DNA from: Streptomyces luomodiensis
Lineage (GTDB): Bacteria > Actinomycetota > Actinomycetes > Streptomycetales > Streptomycetaceae
Reading direction: 5' to 3'
NCBI RefSeq assembly: GCF_031679605.1
Contig: NZ_CP117522.1
Span: 4,526,001 to 4,590,000, forward strand
Length of the DNA: 64,000 nt
The notes beneath the pieces are model-generated. The model did no database searches and was not told the origin of the DNA. It saw only the letters and a list, made by a program, of their open reading frames with translations. Positions 51,453 through 59,743 of this stretch are shown here, piece by piece. Position 1 is the stretch's first letter. The number at the start of each line of letters is the position of its first letter. Made by a program: the position numbers and the translations under genes.

Positions 51453-52771
51453 GAGGCGCTCCGCGATCCCGCCGGGGCCCCGCTGCCGGCCTCGGCTCCC
51501 TCGGCTCCCTTGGCCTGCTCGGCCTCCTCGTCGCCCTCGTACTTGCCGAGGATGACGATGGCGTTGTTGCCGCCGAAGGCCAGGCCGTTGTTCTGGACGA
51601 CCCTCAGATCGGCGTCGACGGCCTGGTTGGGCACGCAGTCGATCTCGCACTCGGGGTCGGTCACCGTGTGGTTGATGGTCGGTGGGATGAAGCCGTGGGT
51701 GATGGCGAGTCCGCAGGCGATAGCGCCCAGGGCGCTGGCGGCGCCCATGGTGTGTCCCAGCATGGACTTCAGGGAGATGGTGCGCGGTGTCGCGGCCGCG
51801 AAGACCTGGCGGATCGCCCGGGACTCGGTGATGTCGTTGGCCTTGGTGCCGGTGCCGTGGGCCGAGATCAGGTCGACCTCTTCCGGTTTGACCCCGGCGT
51901 TGTTCAGGGCGAGCTCCATGCACGCGGCGACGCTGTCCCCGTTGGGCGCCACCTGGTGGTAGGCGTCGCAGTTGAGGCCGTAGCCGAGCACCTCGGCGTA
52001 GATACGGGCGCCGCGCGCCAGCGCCGACTCCAGGCTCTCCAGCACCAGCACCCCGGCGCCCTCGCCGGTGAGGATGCCCTTGCGGTTCACATCGAAGGGC
52101 TGGCAGCACTCGGGCGCGATGGTGCCCAGCCGGTAGAAGCCGGTGAAGGTCTTGCGGCACATCGCGTCCGCGCCGCCGCACAGGGCGTACTCGACCTCTC
52201 CGGAGCTCACCGCGTCGAAGCCGTAGCCGATCGAGTAGTTGCCCGCGGAACAGGCGGTCGCGATCGTCAGCGCCTCGACGTCGGTGAGCTGGAGCTCCTG
52301 TGCGATGGCGGTGGACAGCCGGGCGGCCGGCACCCGGCGCACCGTCTGCCGGTCCATCCGCTCGGGGCCCTCGGCGACTTCGGTCGCCACCAGCTGGTCG
52401 AGTTCGAAGGACTCACCGTCCGTGGTGCCCACGGAGACCAGTCCCCGCCGGTCGCCCAGCCACGCGGGGTCGAGTCCCGCGTCCTGGACGGCCATCCGGG
52501 CCGCCGCCACGGCGAACCGGCTGGCCCGTCCGAGCTCCTGAACGGGGGTACTGGTGATCCACTGCTCGGGGGCGAACCCCCTGACCTCACACCCGTTGAC
52601 GTGTGCGAAGCCCTCGACGTCGAACACCGAGATGGGGCTGACTCCGCTGCGCCCCTCCCGCAGGCTCCGGGTGAAATCGGCGGCGCCGATCCCGATACTG
52701 GAAATGACGCCGAAACCGGTGAGCACCACACGGCGTTTCACCGCGTCGGCACCGGGACGTGATTCGGACAT
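51449..52771 (-). CDS. Beta-ketoacyl-ACP synthase with complete catalytic triad, KS-A
   Basis: FabF-like condensing enzyme of 440 residues, full length. Catalytic Cys in TIATACSAGNYSIGYG (about 170-185), first His in SAHGTGTKANDITES and second His in LKSMLGHTMGAASALG. The last ~25 residues form an acidic Ala/Glu/Gly tail (EEAEQAKGAEGAEAGSGAPA). It is the likely main elongating ketosynthase. The gene lies 36 bp downstream of the ACP gene and starts the coupled block. Confidence 0.94.
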   Translation of the reverse strand: MSESRPGADAVKRRVVLTGFGVISSIGIGAADFTRSLREGRSGVSPISVFDVEGFAHVNGCEVRGFAPEQWITSTPVQELGRASRFAVAAARMAVQDAGLDPAWLGDRRGLVSVGTTDGESFELDQLVATEVAEGPERMDRQTVRRVPAARLSTAIAQELQLTDVEALTIATACSAGNYSIGYGFDAVSSGEVEYALCGGADAMCRKTFTGFYRLGTIAPECCQPFDVNRKGILTGEGAGVLVLESLESALARGARIYAEVLGYGLNCDAYHQVAPNGDSVAACMELALNNAGVKPEEVDLISAHGTGTKANDITESRAIRQVFAAATPRTISLKSMLGHTMGAASALGAIACGLAITHGFIPPTINHTVTDPECEIDCVPNQAVDADLRVVQNNGLAFGGNNAIVILGKYEGDEEAEQAKGAEGAEAGSGAPAGSRSAS

Positions 52772-52807
52772 GGTGACTTCCCTTTTGACTCGGCGGCCAC
52801 GGGCCGG

Positions 52808-53059
52808 TTACCGGCTGGGGGCCTCCGCCACCACCTGGTAGACCTTTTCCAGATTCACCATTTCGCTCAGCTCGGACTGGTCAATGGTGATCTTGAACTC
52901 CTTCTCCAGGGAGGCGAGGATCTCGATGGCCCGGAGTGAGTCGGCGCCGTGGTCATCGATGAAGAGGCTGGTGTCGGTGACCTCGTCCTCTTCCAGCTCG
53001 AGAATGTCGCAGACGATCTCCTTGATGGTCGCCTGGAGCTCCGCAGTGATCGTGGCCAT
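52808..53059 (-). CDS. Acyl carrier protein
   Basis: Free-standing ACP of 83 residues, the normal size. The phosphopantetheine Ser lies in DDHGADSLRAIEILASLEKEF (about 36-56), preceded by acidic helix residues (ILELEEDEVTDTSLFID). It carries the growing chain for the ketosynthase, reductase and dehydratase encoded downstream. The ATG at 53059 precedes MATITAELQATIKEIVCD. It is distinct from the PCP in the NRPS protein, giving the cluster two carriers. Confidence 0.96.
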   Translation of the reverse strand: MATITAELQATIKEIVCDILELEEDEVTDTSLFIDDHGADSLRAIEILASLEKEFKITIDQSELSEMVNLEKVYQVVAEAPSR

Positions 53060-53163
53060 GCCGGTTTTCTCCTCATCCACGGTTTCGTTGACGCGTTGCT
53101 GTGCGGTGCGGTGTGGTGCTCTGTGATGCGGTGCCGTGTGGTGCGGTGCGGCCGGTCCGTGCC

Positions 53164-53382
53164 TCAGGACCCGTCCGCCGCCATGGCCTCGGCGAGGCTG
53201 CGCGGGCGCATGTCGGTCCAGTTCTCGTTGATGTAGTCGAGGCATTGCTGCCGCGGGGCAAGGCCGTGAACGGACTTCCAGCCGGCCGGTATCTCGGCGA
53301 AGGCGGGCCACAGGGAATGCTGTCCCTCGTCGTTCACCAGGACGTAGTAGTCGGCCCCGTCGTCCTCGAATGGATTAGCCAT
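53164..53382 (-). CDS. mbtH: MbtH-like adenylation-domain chaperone
   Basis: Protein of 72 residues that binds NRPS adenylation domains and activates them. The family signature is complete: [33 protein letters not shown] (about 3-35) with the three conserved Trp, and [18 protein letters not shown]. It is first in the long minus-strand operon, 104 bp before the ACP gene, and should serve the adenylation protein at 41403-43805, the only NRPS in the window. The ATG at 53382 follows GGAAGGG. Confidence 0.97.
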   Translation of the reverse strand: MANPFEDDGADYYVLVNDEGQHSLWPAFAEIPAGWKSVHGLAPRQQCLDYINENWTDMRPRSLAEAMAADGS

Positions 53383-53742
53383 CAGCTTCCCTTCCAGGGG
53401 TGCTCGCCCATTTCGGACCGACCATAGGCAGCCGTGATTCTGACCCACAAGCTTCTTTGGCGACGAGCGACGGGAGGGGCGTGAGAGATTGCAATGAGAA
53501 GAATCTGATAAAGCGTTGCCAAGGTCCGGCCCGCGCGTTCCGCCCTCAGCCGGGAACGCGAGAAAAGGGATGTTCGGCGCAGCACGACCCCCGCGGCGGA
53601 CGTCGCGGCGTCACCCAGCCCGACCGCGCTACCACGCACTGTGACTTCGGGCCATCAAGAAATTCTCGGCTCCAGGCACCGGCCGGGAACCGGGGCGGTA
53701 CCGTGACCGGGCCAACCGCTGTCCACCGCCGAGGAGTCGCCG
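53383..53742. other. Divergent promoter region between mbtH operon and second thioesterase gene
   Basis: About 360 bp without a supported gene. It contains the likely promoter of the main biosynthetic operon (minus strand) and of the thioesterase (plus strand). The stretch about 53,480-53,520 is relatively A+T-rich. No repeated operator like that of LuxR paralogue 1 was seen here. Confidence 0.5.
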
Positions 53743-54492
53743 GTGTCCCGGGCACTGTTCCATCCGCTTCCCCGCCCAGCCGCCGGCCGGACCCTGCTGT
53801 GCCTGAGCTTCTGCGGCGGCGGTACGGCCTCCTTCCGGCCCTGGGCCGAGGCCCTGCCGCCGGACGTGGAACTGGCCTTGTACTGCTACCCCGGCCGCGA
53901 GGGCCGATACACCGTGCCGTTCGCGGCCGACTGGAACGCGCTGGTCGAGGACGCGCTGACCGCCGTCCGGTCCGTCGCCGCGACGCGTCCGTACGTCCTG
54001 CTGGGGCACAGCATGGGCGCCTGGGTCGGCTTCGAGCTCACGTGCCGGCTCGAGGCGGGCGCCGGCACCCCGCCACAGGCTCTGGTGGTCTCCGCCTCCG
54101 ACTCCCCCACCCGCTGGGCCGAGAAGAGCCGCCGGAGCCCGCGCGCGAGCGACACCGACGAGCAGCTCCTGACCTGGATGAGCACGGTGGGCCAGCTCGC
54201 CCCCGAGGTGCTGGAGGAGCCCGATCTGTGCGCGATGGCGCTGGAGGTCTTCCGCGCCGATCTGCGGCTCTCCGACGGCTACCGCTACCGCGAGGGCCTC
54301 GCGGTGCGCACACCGCTCCAGGTGCTGTACGGCGTGGACGACGACCTCGACGCCCCGGCCGACCGCTGGCGCCCCCTGGCCGCCGGGGAGTTCCGGGCCG
54401 ACGAGCTGCCGGGCGGGCACTTCTACACCCCCAAGGTATGGGCCCGCCTACCCGAGTCGGTAGCCGCGCTGGCGCCGTCGGCGGCGCGGTAG
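53743..54492 (+). CDS. Type II thioesterase (second of two)
   Basis: Alpha/beta hydrolase of 249 residues. Nucleophile elbow LLGHSMGAWVGFELTCRLE (about 86-104), entry loop LLCLSFCGGGTASFRPWAEAL (about 18-38) with Cys-Gly-Gly-Gly where the other copy has His-Ala-Gly-Gly, and catalytic His in LPGGHFYTPKVW. The GTG at 53743 follows GAGGAG. It is divergent from the mbtH operon and marks the right edge of the cluster. The two copies are clearly different in sequence, so they may serve ACP and PCP separately. Confidence 0.92.
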   Translation: MSRALFHPLPRPAAGRTLLCLSFCGGGTASFRPWAEALPPDVELALYCYPGREGRYTVPFAADWNALVEDALTAVRSVAATRPYVLLGHSMGAWVGFELTCRLEAGAGTPPQALVVSASDSPTRWAEKSRRSPRASDTDEQLLTWMSTVGQLAPEVLEEPDLCAMALEVFRADLRLSDGYRYREGLAVRTPLQVLYGVDDDLDAPADRWRPLAAGEFRADELPGGHFYTPKVWARLPESVAALAPSAAR

Positions 54493-55007
54493 CCCCGGCC
54501 CCCATGCGCTGCTGTCCCGTCGGCGCGCCGCAACCCCGGCCTCCGCGCGCTGTTGTCCCATCGGCGCGCCAGTAACCCCGGCGCCCGGGGCGTAGCGCGA
54601 GGCGTTGCAGCCCCGGTCCCGTGCTTGAAGCGCGGTCCCCGCGCCGAGCCCCGGCCCCGCGCCGTAGCGGCTGCCGCGCGGCGTCTACCGCGTCCGCTCG
54701 GCGGCCGCCCCCCCCGGAGGGCCCGGCGGCGGATGGCGCGCCCCCCACACCCCAGCCGCTCCGTCCACGCGCGGGTCGGCCCGCACCCCGGAGGGCCCGG
54801 CGGCGGGCCACCCACCCCGTCCCGCGTCCACGCGCGGGCCAACCCGTCATCTGCAAGATCCGGCCGACCGGCCACGCCACCCCGACGCGGATCAGCCCAC
54901 CGCCCGAAGGGCCCAGCAGCGGACCACCCACCCCACCCAGCGTCCACGCGCGGACCGGCCCGTCACCCGCAAGACCCGGCCGACCGGCCACACCACCCCG
55001 ACGCGGG
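54493..55007. repeat. GC-rich intergenic block with 116-bp tandem repeats
   Basis: No gene is supported. From about 54,715 to 55,045 a unit recurs: GTCCACGCGCGG at 54763, 54826 and 54942, GGCCGACCGGCCAC at 54862 and 54978 (116 bp apart), and a 25-bp segment beginning GGAGGGCCCGGCGGCGG at both about 54716 and 55023. The last copy runs into the 3' end of the next gene. A different, shorter repeat (CGGCGCGCC with CCCCGGC) lies at about 54,495-54,600. Confidence 0.7.
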
Positions 55008-55553
55008 TCAGCCCGCCGTCCGGAGGGCCCGGCGGCGGATGGCGCGGAGCATTGAGGTCCGGGTCAGGCCGCTCCCGGCCCGGACGGCCAGCCAGTACGG
55101 GCGGAAGCGGCGCCGGGTGCGGTCGTCGGTGGCGTACACCCGGGTCTCCGTGCTGAGCATCCCGTCGCGGAAGCGCACGTTCATCACCATCTTCAGCAGC
55201 CCCGGTTCCGCGCATTCCCGGACCAGCTCCACCGCGCTGCCCTCGGGCCGTGGCCGGTCCTCCAGCGTGTCCACGCCCACGAACACGACCTCGCCGCCTC
55301 CGGCGTTCAGCGTCTCCCCCATCCCGCCGAGGAAGTCCCTGACGATCCGCCGGTCCTTGCGCACATCGGCCCGGGTCAGCGCCACCAGCGCCCGGGCGAT
55401 CGGCGCCTCCCCCCAGGTGGTCTCCCACACCGCCCGCAGCACCGCCTCGGCCGGCGCCGCGACACACACCTGGTGGACCTCCCGGAAATGCCAGCGCGGC
55501 AGTATCCGGTCCAACTCGGCCTGGCCCTCGTGGCTCCGCGCGCCCATTGGCAT
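55008..55553 (-). CDS. Conserved protein of unknown function, possibly SRPBCC-like
   Basis: Protein of 181 residues from the ATG at 55553, which follows GGGAG. The pattern HFREVHQVCVAAPAEAVLRAVWETTWGEAPIARALVALTRADVR (about 22-65), then GGEVVFVGVDTLEDRPR and KMVMNVRFRDGMLSTETRVYATDDRTRRRFRPYW, is a helix-grip-like order of strands. An SRPBCC-like ligand-binding fold is plausible but not certain. No membrane or signal segments. The 3' end (RRRALRTAG) lies in a repeat that is copied again downstream, so the C-terminus may have been remodelled by that repeat. Confidence 0.75.
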   Translation of the reverse strand: MPMGARSHEGQAELDRILPRWHFREVHQVCVAAPAEAVLRAVWETTWGEAPIARALVALTRADVRKDRRIVRDFLGGMGETLNAGGGEVVFVGVDTLEDRPRPEGSAVELVRECAEPGLLKMVMNVRFRDGMLSTETRVYATDDRTRRRFRPYWLAVRAGSGLTRTSMLRAIRRRALRTAG

Positions 55554-55792
55554 GCATCTCCCTGGCGTCCCGTAGGGGGGTGGCTTCCCGGCAGTCCTCC
55601 CACGGGTGGCGGGCGGCTGTCCACGCCATATCGAATGTCGCGAACCGGGGTGCCGCTCGGCCCGGAAGGGGTCGTGGCCGGCGGTGTCCGGCCGCTTCCG
55701 GCGGCCTTCGGCGGCTACCCTGCGGGCACGTCCCCTGGGCACAACCCGGCCACGGGGCACGACGGGGTGGGACAAGCGCGGGGGGAGAGGCC

Positions 55793-57052
55793 ATGGGCGG
55801 GGAGAGCGGGCGCGGGTCGTGGCGGGGAGTGCGGAAGGTGGTGTGCGGGGTCGCCGCCGGGGGTGCGGTGGTGGGCGGGGTGGCGGCCGGGCCCCGGGCC
55901 GGATGGGCGGCGGCCGTGTCCCTGGTGGTGGCGGTCGGGGCCACGCTGGTGACGGTCGGCTGGTGGCCGCGGACGCGACCGCGGCTCAGCGTGACGGCCG
56001 GGGCGGTGGCCCTGGTCTCCGTGCTGGGGACGCTGCTGACCGGGGACGCGGATGAGGAGTCGCCGATCGGTCTGCTGATGCTGGTGGAGTTCGCCGCGGT
56101 GATGGCGCTGGTGTTCGTCGTGGCGCGGTTCGCGCCCGCGCGCCAAGGGGCTCCGCTGGTGGTGCTGCTGTCGGTGTCGGGTTCGACGGTGATCCTGCGG
56201 GTGGGGGCGTACGACACGTTTCTGGAGGCGTGCGGCCAGTGCGCGTTCATGGGTTTCGGGGTCATCGTGGCGGCCGTGGTCGGGGGGTACCTCCGCGCGC
56301 TGGACGTACGGCGGCTGAGCTCGGTGCGGGAGGCGCGCCGCAGTCAGCGCCTCGAACTCGCACGGGACCTGCATGACTTCGTCGCCCATGACATCTCGGG
56401 CATCGTGGTGCTCGCCCAGGCCGCGCAGCTGGTGGGGGCCGACCAGCCGGAGCGGGTCATGCCGCTGCTCCAGCAGATCGAGGCGGCCGGTCAGCAGGCG
56501 CTCGGCTCGATGGACCGTACGGTGCGGATGCTGAGCGACAGCGCCGGTGCCGAGGGCGACGAGTCGGAGGACCGGCCGCGGGCGTACGGGCTGGAGGACA
56601 TCACCGATGTGGTGGAGCGGTTCCGCTCCTCGGGGCGGGCCGATGTGGGGCTCGAACTGGAGCTGACCGCCGAGGCGATCGCCCGCATCCCACGCGAAGT
56701 GGCCAGTACCGCGCACCGGATGGTGGTGGAGGCGCTCACCAACGTCCGCCGGCACGCCCGTACGGCGGCCACCGTACGGGTCAGGGTGGCACTGGAGCCG
56801 TCCGACGGCCGGGGGAACGGGGCGGAGGGGCACGCGCTGGCCGTCAGCGTCGTCAACGGCGCCGAGGCGATCAGCTCGGGCTCCGGCGGCCTCCTCGGCG
56901 AGGACGGCCGCCGGGGCGGGCAGGGGCTGCTGGGCCTGACCGAGCGGATCGAGGCGCTCGGCGGCACGTTCAGCGCGGGTCCGGACGCGCGGGGAGGCTG
57001 GCGGACGGCCGCCGTTCTGCCGCTCGGCGACGCCGGTAGTACGCGACGGTGA
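55793..57052 (+). CDS. Orphan sensor histidine kinase (HisKA_3/NarL-type)
   Basis: Membrane kinase of 419 residues. The N-terminal half has about five transmembrane helices (including VVCGVAAGGAVVGGVAA, WAAAVSLVVAVGATLVTVGW and LLMLVEFAAVMALVFVVARF). The dimerisation/phosphorylation segment is ARDLHDFVAHDISGIVVLAQA (His at about 192). The ATPase N box lies in AHRMVVEALTNVRRHART and a G box in GGQGLLGLTERIEALGG. Normally a NarL-type response regulator is adjacent; none is seen. The ATG at 55793 follows GGGGGAGAGG. Its last 83 bp overlap the convergent membrane-protein gene. Confidence 0.9.
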   Translation: MGGESGRGSWRGVRKVVCGVAAGGAVVGGVAAGPRAGWAAAVSLVVAVGATLVTVGWWPRTRPRLSVTAGAVALVSVLGTLLTGDADEESPIGLLMLVEFAAVMALVFVVARFAPARQGAPLVVLLSVSGSTVILRVGAYDTFLEACGQCAFMGFGVIVAAVVGGYLRALDVRRLSSVREARRSQRLELARDLHDFVAHDISGIVVLAQAAQLVGADQPERVMPLLQQIEAAGQQALGSMDRTVRMLSDSAGAEGDESEDRPRAYGLEDITDVVERFRSSGRADVGLELELTAEAIARIPREVASTAHRMVVEALTNVRRHARTAATVRVRVALEPSDGRGNGAEGHALAVSVVNGAEAISSGSGGLLGEDGRRGGQGLLGLTERIEALGGTFSAGPDARGGWRTAAVLPLGDAGSTRR

Positions 57053-57584
57053 CCACGCCCAGCAGCGGCCCCCAGGCCAGCAGCGGTGCGTAACAGGCGG
57101 TCTGGAGCCAGTAGAACGGGCCGTACGGATCGCTGATCTCGGCCAGGTTCTCCGGGGCGTTCCAGGTGAAGGCGCCGACGATGGTGATGAAGGTGACGGC
57201 GAGCGCGCCGAGGGAAGCCGGGATCACCGCGCACAGCACCGGAATCCGCTTGCCGCCCAGGAACGGGATCCAGCGCGGCACGACCTCGCCCCAGGGCCGC
57301 ACCAGGCCGAGCGTGAGCAGCCCGAGCCCCTCGGCGAACAGGCTGAGCGCGATGACGTACAGCGTCATCCAGCTCGGGAACTGGCTCTCGTGCAGGTCCG
57401 AGGTCGGGGCGAAGCCGAGCGGCACGCCGAACCCCATCGCGCATCTCCACAGCCCGGTGGGCAGCAGGGTGAACGGCACGGCGTGCGCCGCCCAGCGGAC
57501 CAGCCGCGAGGGGCGTGGGCCCGGCCCGACCACGCCGTCGGCGGGCTGCGGGGAAGCCAGGTCCTGGTCGGTGGTCATCGTCAT
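56970..57584 (-). CDS. Small polytopic membrane protein of unknown function
   Basis: Protein of 204 residues with four hydrophobic segments: AAHAVPFTLLPTGLWRCAMG, MTLYVIALSLFAEGLGLLTLGLV, IPVLCAVIPASLGALAVTFITIVGAF and FYWLQTACYAPLLAWGPLLGVVTVAYY. A basic tail follows (RRRRAAERR). It resembles the DUF3995-like membrane proteins only loosely. The ATG at 57584 follows GGAGGAGACC. The 3' end overlaps the histidine-kinase 3' end by 83 bp on the other strand, so both use the same DNA for their C-termini. Confidence 0.82.
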   Translation of the reverse strand: MTMTTDQDLASPQPADGVVGPGPRPSRLVRWAAHAVPFTLLPTGLWRCAMGFGVPLGFAPTSDLHESQFPSWMTLYVIALSLFAEGLGLLTLGLVRPWGEVVPRWIPFLGGKRIPVLCAVIPASLGALAVTFITIVGAFTWNAPENLAEISDPYGPFYWLQTACYAPLLAWGPLLGVVTVAYYRRRRAAERRPSASLPARPDPR

Positions 57585-57901
57585 GATGGTCTCCTCCGTC
57601 GGTCCGCTCTCAGCGTGACGGAACGGGACGGGCCGGCACATCCACCGATCGGCAGGTCCCGGGGGAGCCCGGCCGGTGCGGAATGTGCCGTTCGGCAGAC
57701 CACGGCAGCCATAGGCAGACTCGGCGGACTCGGCAGACTCGGCAGACTCGGCGGACTCGGCGGACGGGAACGGCGCGTCGGCGGAAACAGCACATCGACC
57801 GGAATAGCACCGCTATCCGCACCCGGCAATTCCAATTCGACGTTATCGATAGCCGGGTCCTTCGGCGCGGCATTCCACCTACCGTATATCCGGTGGACAC
57901 G

Positions 57902-58870
57902 ATGATGATCGACGTCTCGCATATTTCGAAGCGATTCGGGTCGATGACCGCGCTGGACGATATCAGCCTCGCCGTACCGCGCGGCTCCGTCCTGGGGCTG
58001 CTCGGGCACAACGGTGCCGGGAAGACCACCCTGGTCTCCATCCTGAGCACCCTGACCCGCCCATCCTCCGGACGGGCCAGGGTCGCCGGGCTCGATGTGA
58101 CCACCCAGGGCGAGGAGGTGCGCCGGCTCATCGGCCTCACCGGCCAGTACGCGGCGGTGGACGAGACGCTTCCGGGGCGCCACAACCTGATCCTCATCGC
58201 CCGGCTGCTGGGGGCGACCCGGGCGGAGGCGGCGGCGCGCGCCGATGAGCTGCTCGAGCTGTTCGACCTGACCGACGCCGGGCGCCGGAACGCCAAGAAC
58301 TACTCCGGGGGCATGCGCCGCCGTCTGGACCTGGCGGCCAGCCTGGTCGGACGGCCCGAGGTGGTCTTCCTGGACGAGCCCACCACCGGACTGGACCCGG
58401 TGGCCAGGCGCGGGCTGTGGGAGATCGTGGAGCGCCTGGTGAAGGACGGCACCACGGTCCTGCTGACCACGCAGTACCTGGAGGAGGCCGACCAGCTGGC
58501 CGACTCGATCACCGTCCTGGCGGCGGGCCGGATCATCGCCTCGGGCACGGCGGCCGAGCTCAAGGAGCGGGTCGGACGGCGCAGCGTCTCCGTCACCCTG
58601 CGCCGGGCCGAGGACCGGGGCCGCACCGTCGAGGCGCTGCGCCGGGCGGCCCTGACCCCGTCCCACGAGGAGGACGGGCTGGTCCTCACCATCCCCGTGG
58701 CCGACTCCACGGATATCGCGGTGGTGGTCCGGGCCGTCGACGAGGCCGGTACCGACATCGCGGGGCTCGCCTTCTCCGAACCGACCCTCGACGACGTCTA
58801 CATGGCCCTGAACCACCCCACGGCCCTGAATCACTCCACGACCACCGACTCCGAGGCAGGGACGTCCTGA
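57902..58870 (+). CDS. ABC exporter ATP-binding protein, DrrA/daunorubicin-resistance type
   Basis: ATPase of 322 residues. Walker A GHNGAGKTTLVSILST (about 37-52), Q loop LTGQYAAVDETLPG, signature NYSGGMRRRLDLAASL, Walker B VVFLDEPTTGLDPVARR and switch His replaced by Gln in LLTTQYLEEADQLAD, as is usual in the DrrA family. The C-terminal domain (RTVEALRRAALTPSHEEDG) is typical of drug-resistance ATPases. I chose the ATG at 57902; GTG 57893 and ATG 57905 are alternatives, and no good ribosome site exists. TATATC at 57885-57890 could be the -10. It overlaps the permease gene by 1 nt. Confidence 0.93.
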   Translation: MMIDVSHISKRFGSMTALDDISLAVPRGSVLGLLGHNGAGKTTLVSILSTLTRPSSGRARVAGLDVTTQGEEVRRLIGLTGQYAAVDETLPGRHNLILIARLLGATRAEAAARADELLELFDLTDAGRRNAKNYSGGMRRRLDLAASLVGRPEVVFLDEPTTGLDPVARRGLWEIVERLVKDGTTVLLTTQYLEEADQLADSITVLAAGRIIASGTAAELKERVGRRSVSVTLRRAEDRGRTVEALRRAALTPSHEEDGLVLTIPVADSTDIAVVVRAVDEAGTDIAGLAFSEPTLDDVYMALNHPTALNHSTTTDSEAGTS

Positions 58871-59727
58871 TGAGCATCGCCACCGAGCGCCCGAACCCAC
58901 CGGAAGCCGGTGCCACCGCGGCGCCGGGCCCGCCGCGCGACCGGCAGCGCTTCCACGGCTCCGGCCCGCTCCGGCAGATCCAGGTGCTCTCCGGGCGGTC
59001 GCTGCGGGCGCTGCGCGAACCGGCCCTGGTGCTGCCGGGCGTCCTGGAACCGATCCTGATGCTGACCGTCTTCAGCCAGGTGTTCCGCAGCGTGTCGCAG
59101 GCGCAGTCGTTCCCGGCGGGCGTCAGCTACATCGACTATCTGCTGCCCGCCTTCCTCATCACCAGCGCGATCAGCGCGGGGCTGAAGTCCGGTGTGGCGC
59201 TGACCACCGAGCTGAACAACGGGATCATCTCCCGCTTCAAGTCCATGCCGATCCACACCGGCACCATCCTCATCGGCCGGAGCATCGCCGACACCGTGCT
59301 GAACGCGGTGAACATGGTGGTGATGCTGGTCGCCGGCGCTCTGATCTTCGGGTTCGACCCCGCCGGCGGGGTCCTGGGCTCCATCGGCGCGCTGCTGGTG
59401 GCCGTGGTGCTGGGCTGGTCGCTGGGCTGGGTGTTCATGGCGCTCTCGGCGTGGCTGCGCAAGCCGGAGGCGATGCAGCCGGTGGGCGGCATGGTCAACA
59501 TGGTGCTGCTGTTCGCCTCGAACGCGTTCGTACCGCCCGACGGGCTGCCGTCCTGGCTGCGGGCCTTCGCCGAGGTGAACCCGATGTCCCACGCCATCAC
59601 CGCCGCCCGGGGCCTGGCCCTGGGCGAGCCGCGTGCCGGTACGGTGCTGGCGACCCTGGGCATCTGCACGGTGGTCGTCGCCGTCATCGCCCCACTGGCC
59701 ATCCGCAACTTCCGCAAGGCCAGCTGA
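58870..59727 (+). CDS. ABC exporter permease, DrrB/ABC-2 type
   Basis: Membrane protein of 285 residues with six predicted helices. The ABC-2 signatures include FPAGVSYIDYLLPAFLITSAISAGLKSGVAL (about 79-109), FKSMPIHTGTILIGRSIADTV and WLRAFAEVNPMSHAITAARGLALG. It is coupled to the ATPase gene (TGATG). Together they make a DrrAB-like drug exporter. They lie between the polyketide cluster and the graspetide locus, on the strand convergent with the latter, so they could export either product or act as self-resistance. Confidence 0.93.
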   Translation: MSIATERPNPPEAGATAAPGPPRDRQRFHGSGPLRQIQVLSGRSLRALREPALVLPGVLEPILMLTVFSQVFRSVSQAQSFPAGVSYIDYLLPAFLITSAISAGLKSGVALTTELNNGIISRFKSMPIHTGTILIGRSIADTVLNAVNMVVMLVAGALIFGFDPAGGVLGSIGALLVAVVLGWSLGWVFMALSAWLRKPEAMQPVGGMVNMVLLFASNAFVPPDGLPSWLRAFAEVNPMSHAITAARGLALGEPRAGTVLATLGICTVVVAVIAPLAIRNFRKAS

Positions 59728-59743
59728 ACGAGCGCCGAGAAGC

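Noticed and set aside
54553..55575. Plus-strand frame of 340 codons over the repeat block
   Set aside because: Open only because of GC-rich repeats; its 3' half is antisense to the conserved gene at 55008-55553.
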